Source: Chrysomallon squamiferum (taxonomy: Eukaryota; Mollusca; Gastropoda; Neomphalida; Peltospiridae). Taken from it: DNA of 64,000 bases. The stretch spans positions 13,711,606 to 13,775,605 of the forward strand of contig CM022666.1 in assembly GCA_012295275.1 (NCBI GenBank). The letters run 5' to 3'. The position numbers were made by a program, and so were the translations under genes. Position 1 is the first letter of the stretch. Each line of letters opens with the position of its first letter. Below are positions 14,480 through 27,816 of the stretch, one piece after another. The notes under the pieces were generated by a model that was not told the origin of the DNA, did no database searches, and saw only the letters and a list, made by a program, of their open reading frames with translations.

Positions 14480-15410
14480 GCGAGTTCTTAGATGAAATGA
14501 TTTAATAACGTACGTACCGATGCAGTCGATTTAAAACGTGAGATGAAATCGTACGATAACGTATCAAGTGCAGTAGATTAAATACGAACGAGATGTGAAA
14601 TGATTGTAACAAGGAGCTAACTAGGAGTAGATTAAGTACGTGAAATGAAATGATATATAATAACGTACTGGTTAGAGTAGACTGAATGCGTGAAATGAAA
14701 TGATGTAATAACGTACTGGTTAGAGTAGGTTGAATGCGTGAAATGAAATGATGTAATAACGTACTAGTTAGAGTAACTTGAATGCGTGAAATGAAATGAT
14801 ATAGTAACGTACTGGTTAGAGTAGACTGAATACGTGAAATGAAATGATATAATAACGTACTGGTTAGAATAGATTGAATGCGTGAAATGAAATGATATAG
14901 TAACGTACTGGTTAGAGTAGACTGAATACGTGAAATGAAATGATGTAATAACGTACTGGTTAGAGTAGACTGAATACGTGAAATGAAATTATGTAATAAC
15001 GTACTATTTAGAGTAGATTAAATACGTGAAATGAAATGATATAATAACGTATTATTTTAAATAAATATACGTGAAATGATATAAATAACGTACTAATTAG
15101 AGTAGATAAAATACGATAGATGAAATTATATACTAACGTACTAACTAGAGTAGATTAAATACGTGAAATGAAATGATATAATAACGTACAATTTGAGATA
15201 AAAATACATGATATGAAATGATATAATAAAGTACTAATTAGCGTAGATTAAATACGTTAGATGAAATTATATAACTAACGTACTAACTAGAGTAGATTAA
15301 ACAATGAGATTAAGTTTTACAATAATGTACTAATACAGCAGATCAAATAAATGAGATTAAACGATAAAATATCATCCATGGACTAATTTCAATGAAATGT
15401 AGGTGATAAT
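14480..15410. repeat. Minisatellite, ~48-bp unit
   Basis: About 18 imperfect tandem copies. A typical unit contains GTGAAATGAAATGATATAAT, AACGTACTGGTTAGAGTAGA and TTGAATAC. Central copies (about 14,650-15,010) are nearly identical; the outer copies carry indels and substitutions. No open frame runs through it. Confidence 0.95.
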
Positions 15411-17181
15411 AATAGTTTTCTACATGAATATGTCCGATTATTATTTATTTATTTAATAAAGCGTTAACGTCAGAGAATTAAATAACTGACACATTAAATT
15501 TGATCGTAATTTTTTTTAAACTTTTTTTACTTACTATTTTTATTTATTTATTTATTTATTTATTTATTTGTTATAAAATGTTTAACGCCAATATTATAGT
15601 AATTTAGCAGTCTTTTTATAATAATTTTTCTTTCTGATTGCTTATTGTTGTTTTTGCTTGTTTGTTTGTTTGTTTGTTTTTTCCCATTATTTTCTTCATT
15701 ATATAATCTATTTGCTGGTTACATTTTTTTTTAAACTTTTAAATTTTCCTTAATTATTGCTGTATCTTTTTTTTTTCTTTCTTTCTTTTTTTTTTCTGTT
15801 CGTTTCACGTTTCCATTTTTTTTCTTCATTTCTATTAATCTTTGCTGGAGTTAAGCTTCTTTCTTTCTTTCTTTCTTTCCAATCCTTTCTTTTATTGCAG
15901 TATTGTTATTCTCCAATTTCTCTCTTTATTTCACTTTCACAGTTTCTTTTTCTATAAACTTTTTAGTTTCTTTTTCTTTGCGAAAGCTTGTTACGAAAAA
16001 ATACATTTTTTTCTCTAGTTCTCTCAAGCTGGCAATTGACATTTTCTTCTGTGCTATTTTAATATACTGAAACTCTCAGAACTTGTTAACGAAAGAAAAC
16101 TCTAATTAAAGTTAACAGAAAGTAAAAAAAAAAAAAAAAAAAAAAAAACTGAATAAAAATAAAATAAAAATAAAATAAAATAAAATAGAAATATATATAA
16201 GTGAAAAAAGTAAATAAATAAAATAATAAATAAATAAATAAAATAGAAAAAATAGGTGAATTGAAAAAAAAATAATATAAGAAAAGAAAGAAAGAAAAAG
16301 GTTTCTTTCAGAATCGAATAAGTCTTACTTTTATGTATATGTATGAATATATATATATGTGTGTGTATGTGTTTGTGTGTCTGTCTGTCTGTCTATCATT
16401 ATCTGAATTGTGTTCATGGTTCAAGCATATTCTTCTGTTCCTCTTTCTTTTTCTTCCTTCTTCTTTCTTTCCCACGTCATTTCTCAGTCTTCTTTCTCTT
16501 TATTTTTTTCCCTCTCTTCTTCTTCACGTCGTTTTAGATGTTGTTGTCATTTTGTTCTAATCATTTTGTCACACGTGCCTTTCCCTGCCCGCTGTCACGT
16601 AAACTATGGAATATAACCAACAAACGGACGTAATTTAACTATGGCCACGGGACTTTAATTTGAATATCATATTGGAATTTAAAGAGATGGGAAATGACAG
16701 AAATGCTGATTATATCATAGCCAGCGGGGTTTCGTTATTTACAGAAGGTTTTTTCTTTTTTTCTCTTCAAAAAAATGTATTTTTTTTTTATGTGTTTTTT
16801 TATTTTGCGTCTTGTTAGGCTTTCATATTGATCCGTCGCCTCTGTTTGAAATTATTCTTGAAATGCCAAGAACTTTTAGAACAGTAAGTATGTTTCCAAA
16901 TACAGACAGACTTTTAGGTCAAAGAATTTGAACTTATCGCACTCTGAAGTAAATAAAGAATAAGTTTAAAAGTGAATGATAATAGTAAAAAAAAATCTTT
17001 CGGAAGAAAAAGAAGTAAAACAAACAAACAAAAAAAAAAAAAAAACGATAAATGATAAATGTACTGAAAATTTTAAAGTCAAATTTCTGCCTGCTTTGCA
17101 AACTCGTCAATCATTTATTTATCGTGTATACTCAATCACCAAACTAACTCCTCTCTCTCTCTTTATCTCTGTATCTCTCAA

Positions 17182-17183
<2 letters not shown>

Positions 17184-17245
<62 letters not shown>
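17184..17245. repeat. (CT)n microsatellite
   Basis: CT run of about 62 bp, with weaker CT-rich sequence just upstream. Confidence 0.97.
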
Positions 17246-17247
<2 letters not shown>

Positions 17248-17779
17248 CTTTTATCTTAGATCACGAAGCATCCTCTGCATTAGGTTATTTAATATTTTCA
17301 ACAAAATACACTGAATTCCTTTCATTACTTTCCTTATTTCCAACACCTACATACACTTTTTCAAGCGCAAATTCAGAAACGGAATTAATCATCGAAAAAC
17401 CGTTTCCACCATCGCACACAAAATACGAAACACGTTATATCATATACTTGAGACAGTACTTGAAAAGGTGAATTTTGAGTGCGATAAAATGAAAAAAAAA
17501 AAAAAAATGAAAAAAATACTGCTGATAATTTGAACGTAAAGTTTCTGACATCTTACGGAAATGAATTTATGAGCTGGTAGAGGATTATACTTGGTCTGGA
17601 TGAAATGAAATAAGACGGCTTCCAGAAAAGAAGTACTAATGAAGCAGATCTGCGTAGCACGGTGAAATTTTCCATCGATCGATATTTTTTGGCGCTGGTG
17701 TCGATTTCACTTGTAGTTTTAAAGTCACCAGGACAACCTCGTTTATCTGCGCGGTTCACTAGTTTTCTTGGTGAACTGA

Positions 17780-18087
17780 TTGTAAATTATTTTATTTATT
17801 TTATTATATTTTATTATATTTTATTTTATTTAGCAGTTGTTTTGTATATGAGTTGATGAAGTTTTGTGGGGAAAGATTTATTTTATTTTATTTTATTAAA
17901 TTTTATTTTATTTTATTTTATTTATTTATTTATTTATTTGTTTATTTGTTTATTTGTTTGTTTGTTATTTTGTTATATTATTATTATTATTGTTATTATC
18001 ATTATTATTATTATTATTTTCTTTTTTTTTGTTATTATTATTTAAATTCTATAGCTAACCACTCATTTTGTTTGTTTTATGTTTTCG

Positions 18088-18128
<41 letters not shown>

Positions 18129-18180
18129 TTCAATTTATTTTTTCGTATTTATTTTATTTTTATTATTATTATTTTTCCCG
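17780..18180. repeat. TTTTA/TTTA/ATT composite low-complexity block
   Basis: About 400 bp of successive TTTTA, TTTA, TTTG and ATT blocks. Confidence 0.92.
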
Positions 18181-18850
18181 TTTCTAATCGTATATAATAA
18201 ACAGCATGACGTCAACATCTTTATTCTCCTCGACTCTATAATACTCATAAAGCCGGCTTGTTTTTTTTTTTTTTTTTTTAAAGAATGAGAAAAAACAAAA
18301 AAAAAAAAAAAACCCAAGAAGAAACATAAAACCATATTGGTGTCTTTAAGTACGTAATTCTCATCTTCTTCAGAGTACGGAAATTGTCGCTGTATTTTAT
18401 ATTTAGAATGAAATCCATTCGAATTTTTTCTTCTTTTTTTTTTTCTTTTAAATTAGTTTTTCTCTGACAAACATTAGCTTTAGGAACCATGGATGAAGTA
18501 ATATTAATTCCTGCGACGATCTACGAGACCTATAATTTATTTAACATCCGACTTGGATTAGTTCAGTTTCCTAAAATCAAATATATATGAAAACAGGTTT
18601 TCGTTGCAAAAAGGGAAATGCAAAGCTAACTAATTGCTTTACATATGAAAGGTTGGGTTTTATGATTTGTCAAGTTTTTCGCGTTAGGAGTTTGAGGTCC
18701 TCGGATCGAATCCTGGATTGCGATGCGGCTATAATTTAACGCTTTTGTGTTTTTGTGTGTTGAGTGCGTGCGTGCGCGCGCGCATTCAATGCATTTTCTT
18801 GGTACTGCTATAATAATAATTTTTTATATTTTTTGTTGTTGTTGTTTTTA

Positions 18851-18922
18851 ATTATTATCATCATCAATATCATCATCATCATCATCATCATCATCATTAT
18901 TATTATTATTATTATTATCAAT
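18851..18922. repeat. (ATC)n-(ATT)n microsatellite
   Basis: ATC units pass into ATT units over about 70 bp. Confidence 0.95.
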
Positions 18923-19513
18923 AAATAATTTCAAATATGTATGTATTGTTTAACATCAGTTTTTATAAATGTCAGCTAGTTATACAATGTAAAGATAAAA
19001 TTTGTTTATGTTCAACAGTTCTATACTATCAGTCTTATCTGTGCTTAATATCTAATTTGTTTTATCTGTTAATTTAAGCACTAAAGATATTCTGAAATCT
19101 TAAACATTCCTAGATAATTATTTCCGGCTTTTAACAACTGTAACATAATTTATTTGTCATTACTCTCACGTAAGTTTATTTTGGAAAATAGCTATATTTC
19201 CGGAAGAAAAAAAAAAAAAAAAAAAAAAAAAAATGAAGATAAAGAAGGAGAGAAAGAAATAGTAAAAACGATATTAAGAAAAAAAAGAGTAAAATTTATG
19301 CTATGTATAAGATGTGCAATTTATAGATATCATATCTCTTTTCAGATTTTTCTGGTGTGATGTAATAAAAATTCTACGTAGACACATTAACGTCTGCCGC
19401 TTCAGGATTCACTGATTCTGAGAAAAAACAAGAAGAAGAAAAAGAAGAAGAAGAAGAAGAAGAAGAAAAAACAACAACAACAAAAAACAACAACAGAAAA
19501 ACAAGACAGACGG

Positions 19514-19516
<3 letters not shown>

Positions 19517-19549
<33 letters not shown>
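19517..19549. repeat. Poly-A tract
   Basis: Uninterrupted A run of about 33 bp, about 180 bp upstream of the DUF229 start codon. GAA- and CAA-rich sequence precedes it. Confidence 0.95.
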
Positions 19550-19552
<3 letters not shown>

Positions 19553-19726
19553 AACCCATCGAACCAGCCAAGCTAAATATGCTGTACTCGACGGATTACG
19601 CAAATCAAGGAGAATTATTTCTATGTTTCTTTGGTCGTGTAACATCGTAAAACTACAATGAAATATTCTTCTCTCTTCATCGTTTGACTACACGCTCTGC
19701 AACTTCCATGACGAAGACGAACCAGA

Positions 19727-21684
19727 ATGAGTTTAAATTTTGTGACTTCTTTTATCGTTCGATGGAAGAGGCGGAAGGTCAAGGTCATTGCAGTCGTGGC
19801 CTCGCTGCTGTTGCTCCTCGGCATACTCCTGCCGCAGGAACGCCCCGTAGATGACGTCAGCTATGACGTCATAGAAAAAGTTGGCTTCCACAAAACGTGG
19901 CGCCAGCAGTCGGGCCAGATGTGCGTTCACCCGCAGCTCGACCCGTTCCACCCTTCGCTCACACACTTCCTGCACGACGTCCCCAAAGTGCAGTGCAGCG
20001 CCGAGGACAACTGGGTCGACGTCGTCAACGGAACCTTCCGCATTTCGAAGAAGGCCAAGAGACGCTACGGGCAGATTGTTTGCGAATACGCGCCCGTGGT
20101 CAGAGGCACGAGCGACTACTCCGCGCGCCATCTCGAACACATTAAACCGATGCTAGATGGCGCTCCAATCAGTACGGATTTCTTCAAAGTTGCCTGCATC
20201 TCTTCGAGCAGAAAGAAGTACTTCAACATTCATTCCGGAATAGCCTACAACAAAACCCTTCACGAAAAAGCCAGTAAAAAACTGTTATCGGACAAAGGAC
20301 TGGGTCTGGACGTCCTCATGTTCGGGTTCGACTCCCTGTCGAGGATGGCGTGGATTAGGACTCTGAAAAAGACGAGAGAATATTTTCTGAGGGATCTCAA
20401 AGGAATCGAACTCGAAGGGTACAACATCGTAGGGGACGGGACCCCGCAAGCTTTGTTACCAATACTGACAGGCAAAACAGAAGAAGAATTACCCGAAGCC
20501 AGACGAGGCTGGAAAGGTGCAGATTTTGTCGACGGACATCCTTGGATTTGGAAGAACTTTAGCGACAACGGATACGTAACATTCTGGGCTGAGGACATGG
20601 CGTTCATCGGCACCTTTCAGTACAGAATGCTGGGCTTCAAAGAGCAGCCGACTGACCACAACATGAGGACCTTTTACCTCTCGGCTGAAAGGATGTATAG
20701 CAGGAACAAGCCGCTGTGTCTGGGAAGCGTGTCCAGACAGAAGAATTTCTTCAACTGGTTCAGGGACGGCTGTTTGATGTACGGCAGCAAAAAGAAGTTT
20801 ATGTTCGGATTTCACTCGGAGACCAGCCATGACGACAACAACATGGTGCAGGTCGTTGACGACGACATGAGAGATTTTCTCCATTTCCTCGAGAGGGGCT
20901 ACTTGAACAGAAGTGTACTTATTCTGATGAGCGACCACGGGGCGCGCTTCTCAAACATCAGGTCAACCGCCCAGGGCAAGCAGGAGGAAGGATGCCTTAC
21001 TTCGCCTTCAGGTTCCCGCCTTGGTTCGAGACGAAGTACCCCGACGTCATGAAAAACGTCAGAACCAACGCGCATCGTCTGACAACGCCTTTCGACATAC
21101 ACGCCACATTCCACGACATCCTCAACTTCACGGGCTCGGGTCTGGGCGACGTCAGTCAGCGCGGCATCAGCATACTGAAGGAAATCCCGAAAGAGAGGAC
21201 GTGCAAACACGCCGGCATAGAACCCCACTGGTGCGCATGCCTGGCCTGGAAGGAGGTCAACCAATCGAATCTCGTCGTGCAGAAATCTGTGTCCGCGGCT
21301 CTGCTCACCATCAACTCTTTAACGCAAAACCATCGAGACAAATGTGCCTTCCTGACTTTACGCAAAATTTCCAAATCCGTGAAGTACTCGACCAGCTCCA
21401 ACGTTCTGAGGTACAAAAAAAGCTCCGACGTAGACGGCCGAGTGGCCGACTTGTCGAGCTCGATCAAAAACGACGAGGATTTCTACCAAGTTACGTTCTG
21501 TACCGAACCTGGTGAGGGTCTTTACGAGGTGACCGTCAAACACTCGCTCAATACCAGTGATATCAGCTTGAGCGAGAAAGAGATTAGCAGGATTAACAGA
21601 TACGGAGACGATCCGCACTGCATTCAGGAAGATTATCCCCATCTAAGGCCTTATTGTTATTGTGTTCCATCGTCGAAGAGATGA
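19727..21684 (+). CDS. DUF229 / alkaline-phosphatase-superfamily (sulfatase-like) type II membrane protein, frameshifted
   Basis: The reading frame starts at ATG 19727. Residues 1-17 are basic, then a hydrophobic segment at about 18-36 suggests a signal-anchor with the catalytic part in the Golgi or extracellular lumen. The middle matches the DUF229 family, whose enzymatic role is unknown: DVLMFGFDSLSR (195-206) holds the metal/nucleophile-site motif, then GDGTPQ (236-241), ETSHDDNN (365-372) and SDHG (402-405), the usual Asp-His metal pair. The first frame stays family-like to residue 421 (position 20,989). From 20,992 the family sequence (MPYFAFRFPPWF...) continues in the frame one base away, to a stop at 21,682. 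One missing base explains this: either an assembly error or a real inactivating mutation. There are no introns, and coding GC is far above the flanks. A possible polyadenylation signal lies near 22,312. Full family-length protein would be about 650 residues. Confidence 0.85.
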
Positions 21685-22260
21685 ATCAAATTACAAGAAA
21701 TAATTATTACGTGTGGCGGACCGAGGAGACACGGTTCAGTGAACGGAATTCTGATTAGAGGATGAGAATGATTTGGTTGTTCAGATTTCACGACGCGTGT
21801 CCTGCCTCTGTGGGAAATCTATTTATCTCATCTGAGCTGAGACGAGATGGGAGAAAATCAGTTTTGTCAGAAAAACGAATTCGCTGGAAATTAGAAAATT
21901 TGTGAGAAAGGACAGATGATGATTTTGAAGGACCTAGATTTAGAGAAATGAGAAAATGGTTTTCAAAAAGTATTAACTATTTGTATATGTCATTCATGCC
22001 CACAACATAAACACACATATGCATTCATAAATACCTACCTACGTACCTACATACGTACGTACGCAGACATATGCACACACACACATTAAATACAATCATA
22101 TACATACATTAAACACACACACATATACATATAAATACATCCATAGACACATACATCTAGCTACTACCTACTTGTCTACATACAAAGACACACACACATA
22201 CAGACAGATGTTAAAAAACACAAGGTGATCAACACCAAATTAATTGTTTTTCAGTGACCA

Positions 22261-22265
22261 ATAAT

Positions 22266-22307
<42 letters not shown>

Positions 22308-22321
22308 AATAAATAAATAAA
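22261..22321. repeat. (CAA)n-(TAA)n microsatellite
   Basis: About 14 CAA units pass into TAA and AAAT units. A CRISPR-like or coding reading can be excluded; it is simple repeat. Confidence 0.95.
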
Positions 22322-25065
22322 CAAAATATCGAAGACAGTCAGTAATAATATGAAGAATATAATACTAATAATGATAATGATAATGCTGTTGACGATGTCA
22401 GTGATGATGATGATGAAGATGATAATAATCATAATAAAATACAGAATTAACATCAGTGACCATTATTTTTAGAATGAAAGATCTTGATGTAATATCTGAA
22501 CATGATTCCTTTAAAAATTATTATAACTATCTTTCGAATTATGGTTGCAGCTTTCTATTCCCACTGCTAAACACATCAAAGAAGGTGATGTATTCTTAAA
22601 CACCTTTGTGCTCAGGCATCAAGTAAACACATAACAGAAACAAACTCACATTCCAAAAGTCACGCTTTGGGGATCATATGTCGAGTTCTGACTCTAAAAT
22701 TGTAACATACAAATATTTCATAACAGACTTTTCTCGTTAAGCGAGAAAAAAAAAAAAAAAAAAAAAAAATACTAAGCTATTACACGGTAAATAAAATGTT
22801 TATTTGTTTATTTATTTATTTATTCTGCACAAGAGAACTCTTAACAGTCGATGGCGAGACCCTAAACTTTCAGGTATTTCTGTGCCCCTCCAGTATTTCA
22901 GTCTTTTTAACCCACTAATAGAAAGACAAGCTTCAGAATCTGTCGAAGATTTGTTCTGGGGTAAAAACTGACGGAACCATAGACTTCAGCCTCGAGAGTC
23001 TTTTCAATAACGTGGCCCTAATCCAAAGTTCGCTCGTTTTTCAAATATTTGAGTTATATATTTGTTACCAGATAATGTTTTAGATCACAATAATTACAAT
23101 ACTATTATTAAATTTTAGATAATATGTTTTTTTTTTTTATTATATTTTAATTTCTCGACTAATTGGAAATCAGTTTATGAATATTAAAAATAAAAACAAA
23201 ACAAAACTTCAAATACACAGACGTATACATATATTCATATACGGCCACATGCTGTTATTTAGTTTTATATATATATATATATATATACGTTTACATACAT
23301 TTATACACATTTACATACATACATACATACAAAGAAACACACAAACACATACATTTAAATAAGAACAAAAGATCAAACCTTCCAACACTTACCACAGACT
23401 GCTTGTTTACTAAAACACGTTTTATAACATGATAATTTTTTTTTTTTTTTTTTTTTTTATTATTATTCTTATTTTTTTTTTTTGCTCTCTGAGTTTAATT
23501 ACGTTTTTTAACCTCACAACAGCTCGACAGTTATAAAACACAGTTCAGCTAACGACGAACGTACAAAACAAGCAACTCCTGGAGATTGTTAAAAGCGTAA
23601 AATCAATTTACTACGGCTCACGGTCTCACTAACGTGCTACACTGAACACTTAATTAACAGTCCGCTAACAGCATAAAAAGAACGGTAATAATTATCGCTT
23701 GTTACCAGTTAGTGTTAGCGGCCATTTTTTTTTTTTTTTTTTTTCTTTTCTTTTGCCTGTGGAACTGCTCAATTAAATATTAAATATTTAATTCCTTTGG
23801 CTTGCTTTAAATTGTTTCCATGTGAAAGTATTCATTTCTTTATTATGATTATTTCTATTTTTTTTCTTAAGTATTGTTTTTTTATATTTGTTTTTATCTG
23901 AAAATTACCGTTTATTCTTTCATGATGGTTTTATTAACGTAATTTGTTTGTGTTATTGGGCGAGGCTCGTATTGTTGTTTTTGTTGGGGGTTTATTTCGT
24001 AGGCAGATGTTGTTACTAAGATATTTATTTTTAATTCTGTTTTATCTCTTTGTTTGTAAATGAAGACGTGTGTATGTTTGACAAAAGACGAAATACAATA
24101 CTTATTCTGATACAATGTGTTATTCTTTTTTTTTTTTTTTTTTTTTTCTCTCTCTACAAACGAAAGAGAAAAAAAACAACAACAAAAAAATCAAAACAAC
24201 AGTTGCGAATAAAAATAAAAATAAAACAATAAACATAAATAAAATGCTAGCGTAAATATGCAAACTAGAAGAGATAAAAACCATCCGACATACAATTAGG
24301 TAATAACTGTGCTTTTATAATGAAATAAATAGTGAAATAACGATCCACTAGATAAAATTCAGTCTAGCTTCCACTGAAATAGGTTTGTCGGTCTGTCTGT
24401 CTCTCTGTCTCTCTCTTCCTTTCAGGCATAACTGATGTTTTTCTCTGTCATGGTACTAAAAAATTAAAGCCAATATATCTCTATAACATCTTCTTTTTCA
24501 ATTTTTTTTTTTTAACGCGACATATTAAATAAATATAAAATTTCCAAGTTAAAATATTATTTGTTACACACAAAATGCTTTTTTTTTTCTTTTCTTTTTT
24601 CACGTTTTGCATTTGCTGCAGATCAGAATTACCCCCAAAGGAAATTTCTGAAATTTATTCTGACTTGTCAACTGACGTAAAACGCATCTATGGCCAGTAA
24701 CATCCATATTCACGTCTGCACAATTTTAATTTTTGGATGGCATTTGACGTCCCAAAGGGCCATTTGTGTTACTTAATTTTTTCCCTGATGGAACTTTTCG
24801 ACAAGTGTATTTCGAAACGTTGAAATAATAATAATAATAAATGTTTTAATAAAAACTCGCAGTTCCCACTGGAATCGATAAATTAAAATTCTGCGGATGC
24901 AGCTTAAAATATAATTTGTATCCATTTAAAGCAAAAATTCTGACGTCGAGAAAATCACAAATGAAATAATTTAATAAAAAAACACAACAATGACATTATA
25001 ATTAATTGTCATAGTTCCTATCGTCATTATCATTTCTTTGATTTTATTTTTTATTCTATTTTTAA

Positions 25066-25068
<3 letters not shown>

Positions 25069-25111
<43 letters not shown>

Positions 25112-25125
25112 TATTTATTTTTTTT

Positions 25126-25160
<35 letters not shown>
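25069..25160. repeat. (ATT)n-(TTTA)n microsatellite
   Basis: About 14 ATT units, then TTTA units. Confidence 0.95.
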
Positions 25161-25682
25161 TCTATTTTCTTGTATACTTGTTCCCTGAAATCTTTTCACT
25201 GGGAAATTTTCAGAGGAATATGGAAATTTAAATGATCAGCTTGATATTTCGCGTAATTTCTTGAATATCAGTAATTATATAGCTTATACAGAACACCAAC
25301 GAAATATTTCAAAATAAAAAGGAACGTGACTGAAAATCGTTTCTAAACAGCGCCATCACTGTACGGTACGGACGCGCAATACAAAACACTGTTTTAATAT
25401 TGTGAATTAGAACCCGCTTCACTGGTTCAGTCTGGGTAGCAGGATGTTTGTAGAATCAATGTCGGGTTCACTGCCCTGGTGCCATTTGATCTGATCAAAG
25501 CTACCTCTTTTTATTCATTTGTTCATTTATTCGTTTGTTCGTTAATATTCATTTATACAAAAATACATGCATTCATTCATTCATTCACGTTCGTTCATTC
25601 ATTAAGATGGTGACTAATATGGTTTGAAAAAAAAAGTTCATTCGTTCGCAAAACCATTATGATACGTGTCCTTTTACAATTA

Positions 25683-25713
25683 TCTCTCTCTCTCTCTCTC
25701 TCACACACACATC

Positions 25714-25786
<73 letters not shown>

Positions 25787-25796
25787 ACACAAACAC
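25683..25796. repeat. (CT)n-(CA)n compound microsatellite
   Basis: A short CT run passes into a CA run of more than 80 bp with few interruptions. Confidence 0.97.
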
Positions 25797-27325
25797 TCCC
25801 ATTCTCTCAAGTATCCTTCAAAATTTATAATTTCAAATTATAAACATTAAGGTTTTGTGTCGGAAACCTTCCCCGTACAAAAAAACATAATTCACCCCTG
25901 ATTTTCTCTTTCGTCTTTTTCTTATTTCTTTTTCTATACCACTCGTCATTCATTCGATCATTCATTCATTCATTCATTCATTCATTCATTCATTCACTCA
26001 CTCAATCAGTCACACAATCAATCCTTTTCTCATCATACGTTTTATCTTTCTTTCTTTGCACTTTCTAGCCATCCTACCGAAGCAGTTTTTCACAGACTCG
26101 ACTCCATCCGATACCGAAAAAAAAAAAAAAAAAAAAAGGCTCCAGATCCGTTTGAAAAACTGCGTCCTCCCACTGGAAAGGATATTGGCGCGGCGTGTTT
26201 TCCTGGAAGTCCAAGGAAGCGTATTCAATCAATCATTAACATTCCAGGTCCGTCCGAGTTAGCGTAGATTGAACCAATACAAATTTCAATTAACGCCAGA
26301 TTGCCAAAGCTGCGTGAAACATTCTGCCGGTGACTTCAGAGTCGTGCTTTACCCTCGAGTGCTTGTCGAGTCAGATTAATTTATACCGGGGCCGTCGTCG
26401 CAGGAAGACGGGGGTTACGATGGATGTCGTTGTAGGGCAGCTGTGAGAACTGAAAGAACATGATCGACGAGGGAGCCGGTTGTGAGTCTTTGATTGTCGC
26501 CACGCGGTGAATGAATGATCAACGACATTGCGTCATAATTATTTTAACATTAAAAGTTGGTAATTTTTTTTTAAAATTAATTAATTAATTAATTTATTTC
26601 GAGGGATTAGTTGAGTTATTTTAATTTTATTTGTTTACTTCTTTTTTTTTTTATCTTGGTTTTTGTTAATATTGAAAGTAAAAGAAGTTTTTTTTTCGTA
26701 TCTCGTCTTTTTGCATTTGAGGACAGACAATCAAAGTTCGACGACCTCTCGTTGTATTTGAACATTCAGCGTTTTACGGTTCTCTTCGCGTTGTTTTTAC
26801 ATATTTCAAGTCAGAGAAGGAAGGAATGTTTAACGACATGGTAACGCTTTAATGTAGCTGAGTACTTTTTCTTTGTTAATGCTAATTAACTTGACTCCTT
26901 TGAACGAGACTAATACTTACTAACCCTTCAATATTCCACTGAAAATTTCCCAGCGAAAAGATATCAGGGAACAAGAATACAAGAACAGAAAATAAAAAAT
27001 AAAAAAAATAAAAAAAATTAGTAATATTAATAATAATAAATAATAAATAAATCGTGAATGAATCTAATATCGCTGTAATATTCTAACGTTACTATTATGA
27101 GGTGTCAGTTTTCGTTTTCCTCGTGTAAGATAAGATAAGACAGGAAGCTCTGCTGAGCTCTACAGACATTTCGCAGCAAGGTGTCGCTTTTGTAATCTTC
27201 TTCCCACAGACTATCCATCCCTCCGTCTGTCCGCCTTCTAATTACCTACACGTTCATTCATTCGTCCATCCATGCATCAGTTCATTCATCCATTCATTAT
27301 CTGATATTTCTCTATATATTTTTCT

Positions 27326-27383
27326 GTTTGTCTGCCTGTCTGTCTTTCTATTTACTTATCTATCTACCTACCTACCTACCTAC

Positions 27384-27463
<80 letters not shown>

Positions 27464-27492
27464 GTCTATCTATCTATCTATCTGTCTATCTA

Positions 27493-27571
<79 letters not shown>

Positions 27572-27714
27572 ATCTGTCTGTCTGTCTATCTATCTTTCTA
27601 TCTGTCTGTCTGTCTGTCTGTATGTCTGTCTGTCTATCTATCTTTCTATCTGTCTGTCTGTCTGTCTATCTATCTTTCTATCTGTCTGTCTGTCTATGTC
27701 TATCTATCTTTCTA

Positions 27715-27749
<35 letters not shown>

Positions 27750-27766
27750 GTCTATCTATATATCTA

Positions 27767-27801
<35 letters not shown>

Positions 27802-27816
27802 TATCTACCTGTCTAT
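27326..27816. repeat. (TATC)n/(TGTC)n tetranucleotide array
   Basis: About 490 bp of alternating blocks of TATC and TGTC with occasional TTTC and TACC units. A higher-order block (several TGTC, two TATC, one TTTC) recurs several times between about 27,565 and 27,735. The Ser-Val-Cys-Leu open frame across it is an artefact. Confidence 0.97.

Larger units (their letters stand above)
15411..19516. other. Intergenic DNA, pyrimidine/AT-rich, no gene recognised
   Basis: Long T-rich and TTTA/TTTC-rich tracts (15,500-15,960), poly-A and AAAT tracts (16,120-16,300), a CT microsatellite (17,184-17,245), and a large TTTTA/TTTA/ATT composite (17,780-18,180). The open frames here are translations of these tracts. 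A less repetitive patch lies at 16,560-16,960. No gene is supported. Confidence 0.65.
21685..27325. other. Intergenic DNA, no gene recognised
   Basis: Holds CAA/TAA (22,261), ATT/TTTA (25,069), CT-CA (25,683) and ATTC (about 25,955) arrays and many poly-T runs. Less repetitive patches at 21,690-21,960, 22,450-22,740, 24,590-25,030, 25,200-25,500 and 26,040-26,560 show no exon or RNA gene I can support. The 26,040-26,560 patch is notably GC-richer than its surroundings and could be a regulatory island. Confidence 0.6.

Noticed and set aside
18680-18730. B-box-like GGATCGAATCCTG suggesting a tRNA or SINE
   Set aside because: No A box or cloverleaf is found upstream, and no repeat borders are seen.
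19733-21642. Several open frames antisense to or out of frame with the DUF229 gene
   Set aside because: They are shadows caused by the high GC content of the real coding strand; only the + strand frames carry family motifs.
26490-26520. CACGCGGTGAATG matches 13 bases in the middle of the miR-124 sequence
   Set aside because: The essential 5' seed does not match and no hairpin partner is visible upstream.
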